Origin: Bacteroidales bacterium | GTDB taxonomy: Bacteria; Bacteroidota; Bacteroidia; Bacteroidales; UBA4417 | Reading direction: 5' to 3' | NCBI GenBank assembly: GCA_016707785.1 | Contig: JADJGZ010000023.1 | Location: 16,889-80,888, forward strand | Length of the DNA stretch: 64,000 nucleotides | Part shown: positions 36,237 through 44,496 of the stretch, piece after piece | Position numbering within the stretch: position 1 is the first letter of the stretch | How the letters are laid out: each line of letters opens with the position of its first letter | Notes under the pieces: model-generated | The model's database searches: none | The model's input: the letters and a program-made list of their open reading frames with translations, nothing else | Told to the model about the DNA's origin: nothing | Translations under genes and position numbers: made by a program

Positions 36237-37139
36237 CTATTTTGACAGGAAATAGGAATATGCTTCATAAGCGATATCTGCAATCACAGCTTCATTCACA
36301 CTGCTGTTTTCCCGTGAATTTGTCACAAAGACGGCCAAAACAAGGTGTCGCCCCCCAGGTAGGCAGATGATACCTATATCATTTGTAGCTGCAGTGATAC
36401 CTTCTGAATTTGTGCCTGATGAACCCGTTTTATGAGCTAAAATAGTTCCTTCAGGTAACCGGTTTTTTATTCTCATAACGCCTGTAGAACTATTAACCAT
36501 TTGATCCCACAATAGCTGGTAATTTATCCCATTGATTATTTCACCTTTAAAAAATTTCTCCAGGAGTAAAACTGCGGCCCAGGGTGTGCTGCTATTTATG
36601 AATTGTACATCCCAGCTTTTGTGCATTTCTTCTTCCGTAGCTTTGATTGAAATATCCTTTATCCCATTCAAGGCGATGAAATCGTTGACATATTCAGGTC
36701 CACCCAGTAATCTGAATAAAATATCGCACCCTACATTGTCACTTTGAGAAACAGTGTAGCCTAAAATGTCATATAACTTCATATTAATATTTCCTTCCGG
36801 GTAGCGATCTCTGATTGGGCTCCAGGTATTGGGAAGGAGATCGGATTTTTTTATATAAATTGAATCATTTATAGAAAATTCGCCTTTCTGCACCTTGTCA
36901 TAAACAGCAAGTGCCAAATGGAACTTATATACACTTTGCATTGGATAAAGATCAGCAGCATTTATAGAAATAGTATCACCTGTTTCTATAAGTTTAATAG
37001 CAACCCCTGCTTTCAGATTCTTACCCTCTACAATGGACTGAATTTTTTTATTAAGTTCCTGATTTTGTGCGATCGAGGAATAACTAATTCCTGTCATCAG
37101 GATAATACTCAGGAAGAATTTTGATCCGGGAGATGTCAT
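36237..37139 (-). CDS. Class A beta-lactamase (subclass A2-like)
   Basis: A 300-residue periplasmic serine beta-lactamase that hydrolyses beta-lactam antibiotics. A signal peptide (to about residue 25) precedes the active-site motifs: Ser69-x-x-Lys72 (QSVYKFH), SDN (133-135, SQSDNVGCD), an omega-loop acid in ATEEEMH (169-173) and KTG (237-239, HKTGSSGTN). The ATEEEMH-type omega loop resembles the A2 group (PER, VEB, CfxA, CGA) rather than TEM/SHV. All catalytic residues are present, so it is probably active; spectrum cannot be read from sequence. It follows the DUF2279 gene by 19 bp on the same strand, and no mobile element is next to it, suggesting a resident chromosomal gene. Confidence 0.92.
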   Translation of the reverse strand: MTSPGSKFFLSIILMTGISYSSIAQNQELNKKIQSIVEGKNLKAGVAIKLIETGDTISINAADLYPMQSVYKFHLALAVYDKVQKGEFSINDSIYIKKSDLLPNTWSPIRDRYPEGNINMKLYDILGYTVSQSDNVGCDILFRLLGGPEYVNDFIALNGIKDISIKATEEEMHKSWDVQFINSSTPWAAVLLLEKFFKGEIINGINYQLLWDQMVNSSTGVMRIKNRLPEGTILAHKTGSSGTNSEGITAATNDIGIICLPGGRHLVLAVFVTNSRENSSVNEAVIADIAYEAYSYFLSK

Positions 37140-37158
37140 TTGTTGCTTTTATAAGTGC

Positions 37159-38079
37159 TTAAAAATAAAGGGGATGAAACTTGATCCCTGTATTAGTTAT
37201 CTCAAGGGCTGGCATCGGAAATTTAATAAAACCAATGGCATTTAATACCAGTTTTAAGGTTTTTGACCGGACTGGAATACGGGTAAGATCAATATCAGGC
37301 GCTAGATAGAACTGATGCTTTCTTTTAAAATCAGGGATCGGAATTCCCTGGATTTGGTCTGGATTCGTTTTAGGTGCAATCATACCATCGGCACCATAAC
37401 CTATAGCAACATTAAGCCAGGCCGGAAATTTTGAATGCATGTTTGCCAGGCTTTTGATATTTCCTGATAACCAGTACGTTTGACCATTGTAATCTTTCAG
37501 CATTCGTTGTGCCGTTCCTGAGCCTAATTGGGCTTTGTTATACTGAGCGTAATCTGTTAATTGAAAGGACCACTTGAGTATGATCTTCTGCTCCGACCAA
37601 AACATTTGCTGGCTTATAAATAAAGCGCTTCCAAGACTATTGGCCAGCATATCACCGGGGGATGCTCCCCATTCTTTTGAGAATCCATCGAAAACTTCAA
37701 CAGTAGTTAAATAAGCAAGACCTGTCAGGCCTCCATACCAGATGGCATTTTTCTCTTTTGCTCCGGCCCATTTTAGATTTTCATAGCCAACCTTCCCCAT
37801 ATAATAGGATGTCATCATATGGCCTGCTTTATCCATTCCCAACCATTCATCATTGTCGTTAATGAAGTGGAAAGAGGATTGGGGATAATCAGCATACCAA
37901 AGTCCATATAACCCGCCAAGGCAGCCAATTCCCAATATACTTTCAGAGATGATAACAGCCTTCAGTTTCTTTGCATTAGACGGTAATTCTTGTTGAATCA
38001 CCGTGTCATGCTGAGCATGCAAAGCAAATGACAGTAACAGGATATTTATGGTCAAAAATATCGTTTTGAATCTGGCCAC
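37159..38079 (-). CDS. DUF2279 (YfiM-like) envelope protein
   Basis: I start at GTG 38079, which gives a clean signal peptide (MARFKTIFLTINILLLSFALHAQ); an upstream GTG at 38124 would add 15 residues. The 306-residue protein has the DUF2279 core: FHFINDNDEWLGMDKAGHMMTSYYMGK, a membrane-like GGLTGLAYLTTVEVFDGFS, and GASPGDMLANSLGSALF. Family members are predicted envelope proteins without a known activity. The His/Asp/Glu residues in DKAGH and VEVFDG are conserved in the family and could form a site. It is transcribed with the downstream beta-lactamase, a pairing of unknown meaning. Confidence 0.8.
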   Translation of the reverse strand: MARFKTIFLTINILLLSFALHAQHDTVIQQELPSNAKKLKAVIISESILGIGCLGGLYGLWYADYPQSSFHFINDNDEWLGMDKAGHMMTSYYMGKVGYENLKWAGAKEKNAIWYGGLTGLAYLTTVEVFDGFSKEWGASPGDMLANSLGSALFISQQMFWSEQKIILKWSFQLTDYAQYNKAQLGSGTAQRMLKDYNGQTYWLSGNIKSLANMHSKFPAWLNVAIGYGADGMIAPKTNPDQIQGIPIPDFKRKHQFYLAPDIDLTRIPVRSKTLKLVLNAIGFIKFPMPALEITNTGIKFHPLYF

Positions 38080-38226
38080 GGGATGGAAATTAAACTTAAG
38101 AGTCAAAGAAACATTTGAAGCCACAGATCAAACATAAGCACACTGATTAATAGTTCCAAAATTCCATATTTCCTTGAAAAGATACAATAAGGATCCTGAA
38201 AAAAGTGCTATGCCTGAAATGATAAC

Positions 38227-39309
38227 TTATTTCATTATTCCCTGTCGGTTCAGTGCTTGCTGATACCGTTGGGCATTCAATTCATGATCTTGCTGTGTGA
38301 CCGCAAAATTATGGTACCCGGAAAAATCCTCCCTTGCACAAAAATACATGTAATTGTGTTGTCTGTAATTAAGCACGGCATCAATAGAAGAAACGGAGGG
38401 CATACATATAGGGCCGGGCGGAAGTCCTATATACATATAAGTGTTATAGGGAGAATCTATTTTTTTATAAATGTTTAAAACTCTTTTAATGGAAAAATCC
38501 CCTAAAGCAAATACCAGTGTAGGATCAGCCTGTAGTAGCCATCCCTGTTTAATTCGGTTCATGTAAACACCAGCAACATCAGGCTTTTCATCATTCCGGT
38601 TCGTTTCCTTTTCAACAATGGAGGCCAGTGTCATCGCTTCTAAGCGGGTAAGTCCAATGTCAGTGAGTTGTTTTTTTCTTTTTTCATTCCAGAAGGAATT
38701 ATACTCCTTGAACATCCTGTCAAGGAATTTTTCCGGACTGATATTCCAATACACTGAGTAAGTATTTGGAATGAACATCGTTAAAATGGTTGCAGGAGTA
38801 AAGCCAAACTTCCCGGTTATTTCCGGGTTACTCAAGAGTTTGATTAACGAAACGGAATCGGCTTCAATTTGTTCCGAAATATGACCGGCAAGGTCTTCTT
38901 TTGTACGGATATTATTGAATACAAGTTTAACAGGGTCTTGTCTTCCTGCCCTTAACTTCGATAATAGCTGGTGATTGCTCATTCCGGGTTTAATCAGATA
39001 GTATCCGGGCTTTACATGATCAGGGTATTTCATGAGGTTGGCCACAAACTCAAATGAGTTGCGATGGATAATGAGTCCATTTTTATATAAATGGTCTGTT
39101 AACTGTTCCCATTTTTCCGTGGAGCTTATTTTCAAGCCATAAGATTCCTGCCCGTTCAGCCAGACGTTGGATTTGTATAGCATGGTATAGCCTAAGTATG
39201 CAATGGCTCCGAATGCTAAAAGTACAAGGAGGATGCCGAACCTGAAGAATCTTTTGAGGCGCGCTTTTCGCTGCTCCTTATGAATAACTGAAGAATAATA
39301 ATTTGTCAT
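38227..39309 (-). CDS. mltG: Endolytic murein transglycosylase MltG
   Basis: A 360-residue single-pass inner-membrane enzyme (helix about residues 24-44) that cuts nascent glycan strands and so sets their length. The YceG catalytic region has LASIVEKETNRNDEKPDVAG with the acid Glu, then YMNRIKQGW, LQADPTLVFALGD and SPYNTYMYIGLPPGPI. Its ATG overlaps the GNAT stop by one base (TAATG), so translation is coupled. The dapF-GNAT-mltG order is common in Bacteroidota. Confidence 0.95.
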   Translation of the reverse strand: MTNYYSSVIHKEQRKARLKRFFRFGILLVLLAFGAIAYLGYTMLYKSNVWLNGQESYGLKISSTEKWEQLTDHLYKNGLIIHRNSFEFVANLMKYPDHVKPGYYLIKPGMSNHQLLSKLRAGRQDPVKLVFNNIRTKEDLAGHISEQIEADSVSLIKLLSNPEITGKFGFTPATILTMFIPNTYSVYWNISPEKFLDRMFKEYNSFWNEKRKKQLTDIGLTRLEAMTLASIVEKETNRNDEKPDVAGVYMNRIKQGWLLQADPTLVFALGDFSIKRVLNIYKKIDSPYNTYMYIGLPPGPICMPSVSSIDAVLNYRQHNYMYFCAREDFSGYHNFAVTQQDHELNAQRYQQALNRQGIMK

Positions 39310-39872
39310 TATAACAGGGATCGCTGGATTGTTTTACTGATCGACTCGTTTGGATTTATCAACTGAAGCATAAGTTCATCGGTCCATTCCTGGTTTCTAA
39401 GAAGCCACTGTTTTCGCAAACCACAAGTCTTATAACCAAGCCTGGTAAAAAGCCGGATACTATCCTGATTGGTATTCTCGATATTACAATAAAGCTGGTG
39501 CAGGTTTAAGGTGTTGAAACAATAAGCGGAAAGTAGCTCCAGTGCCTCTGTAGCAAAACCATTCTTCCTGTATTTCTCATCGATGAGGATACCAATTCCC
39601 GCTCTTCGATGGTGTGGATCGAAATCAAACAGGTCAATACTGCCTACTGGTTCTTGTTTGGTGCTGGAGTCAAGGCAGTCAATCATAAACCTTAGTTGCT
39701 TTGAAGAATAGATATCATGACTGGAGTTCAGCACGAATTGTTCAATTTCAAATCTTGAATAAGGAGAAAGTGTATTCCCCAGGTGCCATATAGTTGGATC
39801 ATTTTCCCATTTATAGAGTGTATCTATATCGGCTGGTTCAGGGGCACGAAGTGAAATATGCGTTCCTATCAT
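39309..39872 (-). CDS. GNAT-family N-acetyltransferase
   Basis: The frame is open upstream into dapF, but the ATG at 39872 (MIGTHISLRAPEPADIDTLY) is the natural start and leaves 4 bp after dapF. The 187-residue product is a single GNAT domain: LYKWENDPTIWHLG at the start, the acetyl-CoA loop region HRRAGIGILIDEKYRKNGFATEAL (about residues 88-111) and NLHQLYCNIENTNQDSIRLFTRLGY. It resembles RimJ/RimL-type enzymes that modify protein N-termini or small amines, but the substrate is unknown. It sits between dapF and mltG, possibly tied to cell-wall metabolism. Confidence 0.85.
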   Translation of the reverse strand: MIGTHISLRAPEPADIDTLYKWENDPTIWHLGNTLSPYSRFEIEQFVLNSSHDIYSSKQLRFMIDCLDSSTKQEPVGSIDLFDFDPHHRRAGIGILIDEKYRKNGFATEALELLSAYCFNTLNLHQLYCNIENTNQDSIRLFTRLGYKTCGLRKQWLLRNQEWTDELMLQLINPNESISKTIQRSLL

Positions 39873-39876
39873 TTTG

Positions 39877-40659
39877 TTAAAAGCTAAACTGACCTTCAAA
39901 AACTCGTGATACATTTCCCTGTAGGGTAATTTCACTAAACCTGGTTCCATCTCTTCTGAAAGTCACCTTCAGGTTGCCTCCTGGAGTTTGAATCTGAAAA
40001 TCTGTCCCACCTGACTTAAGTGAGGCGGCAATGGCGGAAGCGGTCACACCGGTGCCACATGACAAAGTTTCAGCCTCCACACCTTTTTCATAAGTTCTCA
40101 CTTTGAGATATCCTTCACAGATCTGCACGAAATTTACATTCGTACCAGCAGGTTCAAATTTTGGAAGATTCCGTATCCTTTTTCCCTCTTCATGGACATC
40201 GATTTGAGATACATCATCCACAAATTTCACGAAATGAAAAGTGCCAGTATTCAGAAAACAGGAATCATCATTAAACTCATATATTTCCGGGTCCTTCATC
40301 TTTAAACTTACCTCCGATGAAGCACCCTGCTCTTCAAGAATTTGTGCCATATGCATGCCATCGGCAGCAATAAAGGATGTTGAATAACCTATCAATTCAA
40401 GACTTTGGGCAAAAGCTACAATACATCTGCCTCCATTACCGCAAAATGTTGCAGGACTTCCATCGGCATTAAAATATACCATCTCAAAATCAGAAGAATC
40501 ACTGTTTCTTAGCAACAATAAACCATCAGCACCAATTCCAAAATGCCTGTTGCACATATGACTGATTAAAGTCACATCGTCAGGAAATATCCTTGAACGG
40601 TCATCAACTAAGATGAAATCATTTCCGGTACCCTGGTATTTAATAAATGGAATATGCAT
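39877..40659 (-). CDS. dapF: Diaminopimelate epimerase DapF
   Basis: The ATG at 40659 (MHIPFIKYQGTGNDFILVDD) matches the family start; the open frame upstream is not conserved-looking. The 260-residue enzyme converts LL- to meso-diaminopimelate for lysine and peptidoglycan. Both catalytic cysteines are present, in FCGNGGRC and in LSCGTGVTASA, along with the Asn residues of the substrate pocket. It heads a dapF-GNAT-mltG run on the minus strand. Confidence 0.95.
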   Translation of the reverse strand: MHIPFIKYQGTGNDFILVDDRSRIFPDDVTLISHMCNRHFGIGADGLLLLRNSDSSDFEMVYFNADGSPATFCGNGGRCIVAFAQSLELIGYSTSFIAADGMHMAQILEEQGASSEVSLKMKDPEIYEFNDDSCFLNTGTFHFVKFVDDVSQIDVHEEGKRIRNLPKFEPAGTNVNFVQICEGYLKVRTYEKGVEAETLSCGTGVTASAIAASLKSGGTDFQIQTPGGNLKVTFRRDGTRFSEITLQGNVSRVFEGQFSF

Positions 40660-41119
40660 CCTTATCAGGTTTCTGCAGAGGGCCTGCGAAAATACAAAGA
40701 TAGATTCAGATATCGATATAAATGACAATGTGAAATAAAATACCGCTGCAAAAGAGAAAATTTATGTATTTGGTGCAACCAGCAGAGTCTGCAGGTGTTT
40801 ATTATTATACTGGGATACACTATTCCAGGGGATGTGTCGGATTGGATCTATAAAGTTCAGATGGCACATTGAATGCAAAAATAAAAATGACAGATTGGCA
40901 GATATTCAGGGTATGTCAGTCAAAATGTAAGTCTGAAAATCTTTTCATTCCAAAGGTAAAACCCTCTATCTGCCTTATGTATGTAAGGTTAACAATTATT
41001 AACAAGAGTGAATAAACTATTGGTATTGACATTGCGTTAATCAAGAGCAGGTTCCAAAAAGGTAATCATGTGTTGGAACGGAAGAAAATTAATGTTACAC
41101 TACTTAAAAAATCTGTAAA
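40660..41119. other. Divergent intergenic region between dapF and the HtrA gene
   Basis: No reading frame of interest is present. The minus-strand -7 element for dapF lies at 40695-40702. No clear TAnnTTTG element was found for the HtrA gene, although a stress-type promoter recognised by another sigma factor would not be obvious by eye. Confidence 0.4.
40695..40702 (-). promoter_or_regulatory. -7 promoter element before dapF
   Basis: On the minus strand TATCTTTG matches the -7 consensus, 35 bases ahead of the proposed dapF ATG. It lies inside the upstream open frame, which supports the later start. Confidence 0.45.
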
Positions 41120-42568
41120 ATGAAAAAGTTTGGTGCATATCTGGCAGTGGCAATAATGGGTGGCCTGATTTCACTTGGTGCTTTTGCTTTAATTCAAAAG
41201 AAATATGACAAGGTTCAGGGAGTACCTCAGTATTCTGTCCCTGCAACATTAGCCGGATTAAATACCAGTGGAACCTTGCTGCCTGATTTTACAGCAGCAG
41301 CCAATGTAACTGTACATGCTGTTGTCCATATTAAAACAGAGTATTCCAGGAAGAATAATTACTATGATTATTTCTTTAATTTTCATGATTTCTTTGGAGA
41401 TAATGGGATGCGTGAGCAGGCCCCATTGCAGGGAGCGGGTTCCGGAGTTATTATTTCGCCGGAAGGATACATTGTAACTAATAATCATGTTGTTCAGGAT
41501 GCAACCAAGATAGAGGTTGTACTAAACGATAAACGTTCCTATTCTGCTGATGTAGTTGGAACTGATCCCTCAACCGACCTGGCTGTTATCAGGATTGATG
41601 AAAAGGCTCTCCCTTACCTGGTATATGGTAACTCTGATGATTTGATGATAGGTGAATGGGTGCTTGCTGTTGGAAATCCTTTCAATCTTACCTCAACGGT
41701 TACCGCAGGTATTGTTAGTGCAAAAGCACGAAATATTAATATTCTCGGATCTCCTGATAGCCCGGCTATTGAATCATTCATTCAGACTGATGCTGCAGTG
41801 AATCGTGGAAACAGTGGGGGTGCCCTTGTAAATACCAGGGGTGAGCTGGTTGGAATTAATGCGGCTATCGCCAGTGGTAATGGCTTTTATGCCGGATATT
41901 CATTTGCAATTCCAGTCAATATTGTGAAAAAGGTGGTCGACGATCTGCTTGATTATGGAGAGGTACAACGGGCTTTCCTCGGAGTTAATATTCGTGAGAT
42001 CGATAGTAAACTCGCCCAGGAACAAGGATTGAAGGAACTCCGCGGTGTTTATGTTGCTGATGTTGTTGAAGAAGGTGCTGCTTCTGCTGCCGGGGTAAAG
42101 AAGGGAGATATTATTGTTTCTGTAGGTGGTGTTGTTGTTAACAGTACCTCAGAATTGTTGGAAAATGTAGGACGATATCGCCCGGGAGATAAGGTGGCAC
42201 TGGTCATCAACCAGGGTAACAAAGAAAAAACACTGAATATAGTTCTTCGAAATAAAGAGGGAAACACTTCTGTGGTGAAAAAAGAAGAGAAGAATATGGT
42301 GAATTTGCTTGGAGCTACCTTCGAAAAAGCTTCCCCTGAATTATTAGCCAGAATCGGATCCAAGAATGGTGTACAGGTTACCAAATTGTCTGATGGTATC
42401 CTGAAGGAAGCTGGGATCAGGGAAGGATATGTCATCACTGAAATAGATAAGAAACCGGTTAACTCCGCTGATGATATTGAGACTATGCTTTATAATAAAA
42501 AGGGTGGTGTTCTTATCGAAGGCATTTATCCAAACCGGACCAGGGCCTATTATGGTTTTGGATTATAA
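41120..42568 (+). CDS. HtrA/Do-family periplasmic serine protease
   Basis: A 482-residue envelope protease and chaperone of the DegP/DegQ type. An N-terminal signal anchor (AVAIMGGLISLGAFALI) is followed by a trypsin-like domain with the triad His123 (TNNHVVQD), Asp153 (STDLAVIRID) and Ser232 (NRGNSGGALV). Two PDZ domains follow at about residues 285-375 and 390-480. There is an Asn/Tyr/Phe-rich loop (NNYYDYFFNFHDFFGDNG) before the catalytic core. It degrades or refolds damaged envelope proteins. It stands alone, divergent from dapF, and is followed by the sigma factor gene. Confidence 0.95.
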   Translation: MKKFGAYLAVAIMGGLISLGAFALIQKKYDKVQGVPQYSVPATLAGLNTSGTLLPDFTAAANVTVHAVVHIKTEYSRKNNYYDYFFNFHDFFGDNGMREQAPLQGAGSGVIISPEGYIVTNNHVVQDATKIEVVLNDKRSYSADVVGTDPSTDLAVIRIDEKALPYLVYGNSDDLMIGEWVLAVGNPFNLTSTVTAGIVSAKARNINILGSPDSPAIESFIQTDAAVNRGNSGGALVNTRGELVGINAAIASGNGFYAGYSFAIPVNIVKKVVDDLLDYGEVQRAFLGVNIREIDSKLAQEQGLKELRGVYVADVVEEGAASAAGVKKGDIIVSVGGVVVNSTSELLENVGRYRPGDKVALVINQGNKEKTLNIVLRNKEGNTSVVKKEEKNMVNLLGATFEKASPELLARIGSKNGVQVTKLSDGILKEAGIREGYVITEIDKKPVNSADDIETMLYNKKGGVLIEGIYPNRTRAYYGFGL

Positions 42569-42712
42569 AGAAAACAAAAAGCATTGCGACTTGTTAATAA
42601 AATTGAAGTCTTGAACTTGCGTTTAAGACCTGATGAAAGCTAACTTTATTTTAATCAGAGAACTACTTGTTTGTGTAACAGCATCACCTGGTTCTTTCCA
42701 AATAATTTCCCG

Positions 42713-43576
42713 ATGAGACAGCTAAAAATCACCAAATCGATAACGAACCGGGAAACGGCTTCGCTCGATAAATATCTTCAGGATATTGGCAAAGAAGAAT
42801 TGATTACAGCTGATCAGGAAGTAGAGTTGGCTCGCAGGATTAAAACCGGCGACCAACAGGCATTGGATAAATTATGTCGTGCCAACCTTCGGTTTGTTGT
42901 TTCAGTAGCTAAACAATATCAAAATCAAGGGCTTAGTCTGCCCGACCTCATTAATGAAGGAAATCTTGGGCTTATTAAAGCCGCTCAACGTTTTGATGAA
43001 ACCCGTGGATTCAAGTTTATCTCCTATGCCGTATGGTGGATTCGTCAATCCATTCTGCAGGCACTGGCTGAGCAATCCAGGATTGTTAGGCTGCCTTTAA
43101 ACCAGGTTGGTTCTCTTAATAAGATTAAAAAAGAAACCTCCCGGCTGGAGCAGAAATTTGAAAGACTTCCTTCGGCAGATGAAATTGCTGAAGCACTTGA
43201 AATTCCAGGATACAAAATTGATGCTGCCCTGAGAATATCAACACGTTACATTTCAATGGATGCTCCTTTAGCTGAAGATGAGGATACCAAATTCATCGAT
43301 TTGTTTGTTGATGAAGATGCACCTTTTACTGATTCAGGACTCATGAGGGAATCCCTTGCCAAGGAAATTCAACGTTCCTTGTCAACATTGTCTGAAAAAG
43401 AAAGAGATGTTATTAACCTTTATTATGGTATTGGAATCCCTAATGGTTTAACACTGGAAGAGATCGGTGCAAAATTCGATCTTACCCGCGAACGGGTCCG
43501 ACAGATTAAGGAAAAGGCAATCCGTAGACTTAAACACAACTCCAGGAGTAAGTTATTAAAATCTTACCTGGGTTAA
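42713..43576 (+). CDS. rpoD: Primary sigma factor (RpoD/SigA of Bacteroidota type)
   Basis: I start at ATG 42713 (MRQLKITKSITNRETASLDKYL), the conserved start in Bacteroidota; the open frame before it is not. The 287-residue protein lacks region 1.1 and the long non-conserved region of proteobacterial RpoD. Region 2 has LRFVVSVAKQYQNQGLSLPDLINEGNLGL, the -10-reading FISYAVWWIRQSI follows, and region 4.2 ends with GLTLEEIGAKFDLTRERVRQIKEKA. This is the SigABfr-type housekeeping factor expected to read the TTTG/TAnnTTTG promoters seen in the window. A strong terminator follows. Confidence 0.95.
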   Translation: MRQLKITKSITNRETASLDKYLQDIGKEELITADQEVELARRIKTGDQQALDKLCRANLRFVVSVAKQYQNQGLSLPDLINEGNLGLIKAAQRFDETRGFKFISYAVWWIRQSILQALAEQSRIVRLPLNQVGSLNKIKKETSRLEQKFERLPSADEIAEALEIPGYKIDAALRISTRYISMDAPLAEDEDTKFIDLFVDEDAPFTDSGLMRESLAKEIQRSLSTLSEKERDVINLYYGIGIPNGLTLEEIGAKFDLTRERVRQIKEKAIRRLKHNSRSKLLKSYLG

Positions 43577-43594
43577 AAAAAAGTTTTTTATTTC

Positions 43595-43624
43595 AAGAGG
43601 GCTAAAATGGCCCTCTTTTTTTTG
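43595..43624 (+). terminator. Terminator after rpoD
   Basis: AAGAGGGC (43595-43602) pairs with GCCCTCTT (43610-43617) with a 7-base loop and a long T run. Confidence 0.88.
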
Positions 43625-43728
43625 CTTTCGTTGATAATAAAAGGATTGCTGAGCCTGACCCTGGTTAGACTGACAAATATTTACTCCTGGACTTAAAAAA
43701 ATATTTTTTTTTCGTGTTACCTTTTAAG

Positions 43729-43736
43729 TAAATTTG
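43729..43736 (+). promoter_or_regulatory. -7 promoter element before the receiver-only regulator
   Basis: TAAATTTG matches the -7 consensus and lies 58 bases ahead of the ATG, after the rpoD terminator. The -33 element is not clear. Confidence 0.35.
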
Positions 43737-43794
43737 GATAAAAGCATAGATTAATTATCTCATACTCTCTCATTATAGGCTAATTACTACTCTT

Positions 43795-44169
43795 ATGAAA
43801 GTACTCATCGCTGAGGACAACCAATTAAATCAGCAATTAATGTCGCTTTACATGAAGCGGCTGGAATGGGATTTTAAGGTAGTGGGTGATGGATTACAAG
43901 CTGTTGAATCCTGCAGGCAAGAATCGTTTGATCTGATCCTCATGGATATTGACATGCCTGTACTTGATGGCATTGAAGCTACCAGGTATATCCGCATCTT
44001 TAACCCATACATTCCCATCATCGCAATAACTGCTTATACAGATGAAGCTGTCAGGCGGGAGACACAGGCTGTCGGGATGAATGCATTTCTCGCAAAGCCT
44101 TGCAGCCGTAATGATATATATGCAACTGTTACATCAGTCCTTGAAAATAAAGAGGAGAAAGTTGCCTGA
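43795..44169 (+). CDS. Receiver-only response regulator (CheY-like)
   Basis: A 124-residue stand-alone receiver domain: acidic pocket in LIAEDNQLNQQ (residues 4-14), phospho-acceptor Asp in LILMDIDMPVLDG (about residue 52), Thr in AITAYTDEA and Lys in FLAKPCSR (about residue 102). The MDIDMPVLDGIEATRYIR form is typical of receivers that are phosphorylated by hybrid kinases or act in phosphorelays. There is no output domain and no kinase nearby, so partner and role are unknown. It is monocistronic, bounded by terminators on both sides. Confidence 0.9.
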   Translation: MKVLIAEDNQLNQQLMSLYMKRLEWDFKVVGDGLQAVESCRQESFDLILMDIDMPVLDGIEATRYIRIFNPYIPIIAITAYTDEAVRRETQAVGMNAFLAKPCSRNDIYATVTSVLENKEEKVA

Positions 44170-44192
44170 TTGAATTATAAATCAGTCGCTTG

Positions 44193-44217
44193 AGCCGCTA
44201 TAAATGCGGCTTTTTTT
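44193..44217 (+). terminator. Terminator after the receiver-only regulator
   Basis: AGCCGC (44193-44198) pairs with GCGGCT (44206-44211), followed by T7. Confidence 0.85.
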
Positions 44218-44405
44218 GTTTGTGCTTCAATCTGTAAACTATTTGAACCGGTTACTGAAATTTTAAGCATAGGATGATTTCTAAATTTGCATATTATACA
44301 TAACACATTTTCAGGATTATAGCCAATAATTAATTATCAGTATAAATAAAGACCTTATACTTAATAAAATTATTCATTTTGTGGGTTTATCCCATTTTGG
44401 ATTCG

Positions 44406-44413
44406 TACTTTTG
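44406..44413 (+). promoter_or_regulatory. -7 promoter element before pyrG
   Basis: TACTTTTG followed by CAACCC matches the -7 consensus. It lies 83 bases ahead of the pyrG ATG. Confidence 0.45.
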
Positions 44414-44496
44414 CAACCCATAGTTGATTCACTAATTTTTGCTGAATTCATTATTCCTAGTTTGACTGTTGGTCAATCCAATCTACCTATTCACCT

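Larger units (their letters stand above)
44170..44496. other. Intergenic region before pyrG
   Basis: It holds the terminator of the receiver gene (44193-44217) and the pyrG -7 element (44406-44413), with AT-rich sequence between. The open frame 44381-44587 spans the pyrG promoter and start and is not credible. The 83-base leader between the -7 element and the pyrG ATG shows no obvious attenuator hairpin. Confidence 0.45.
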
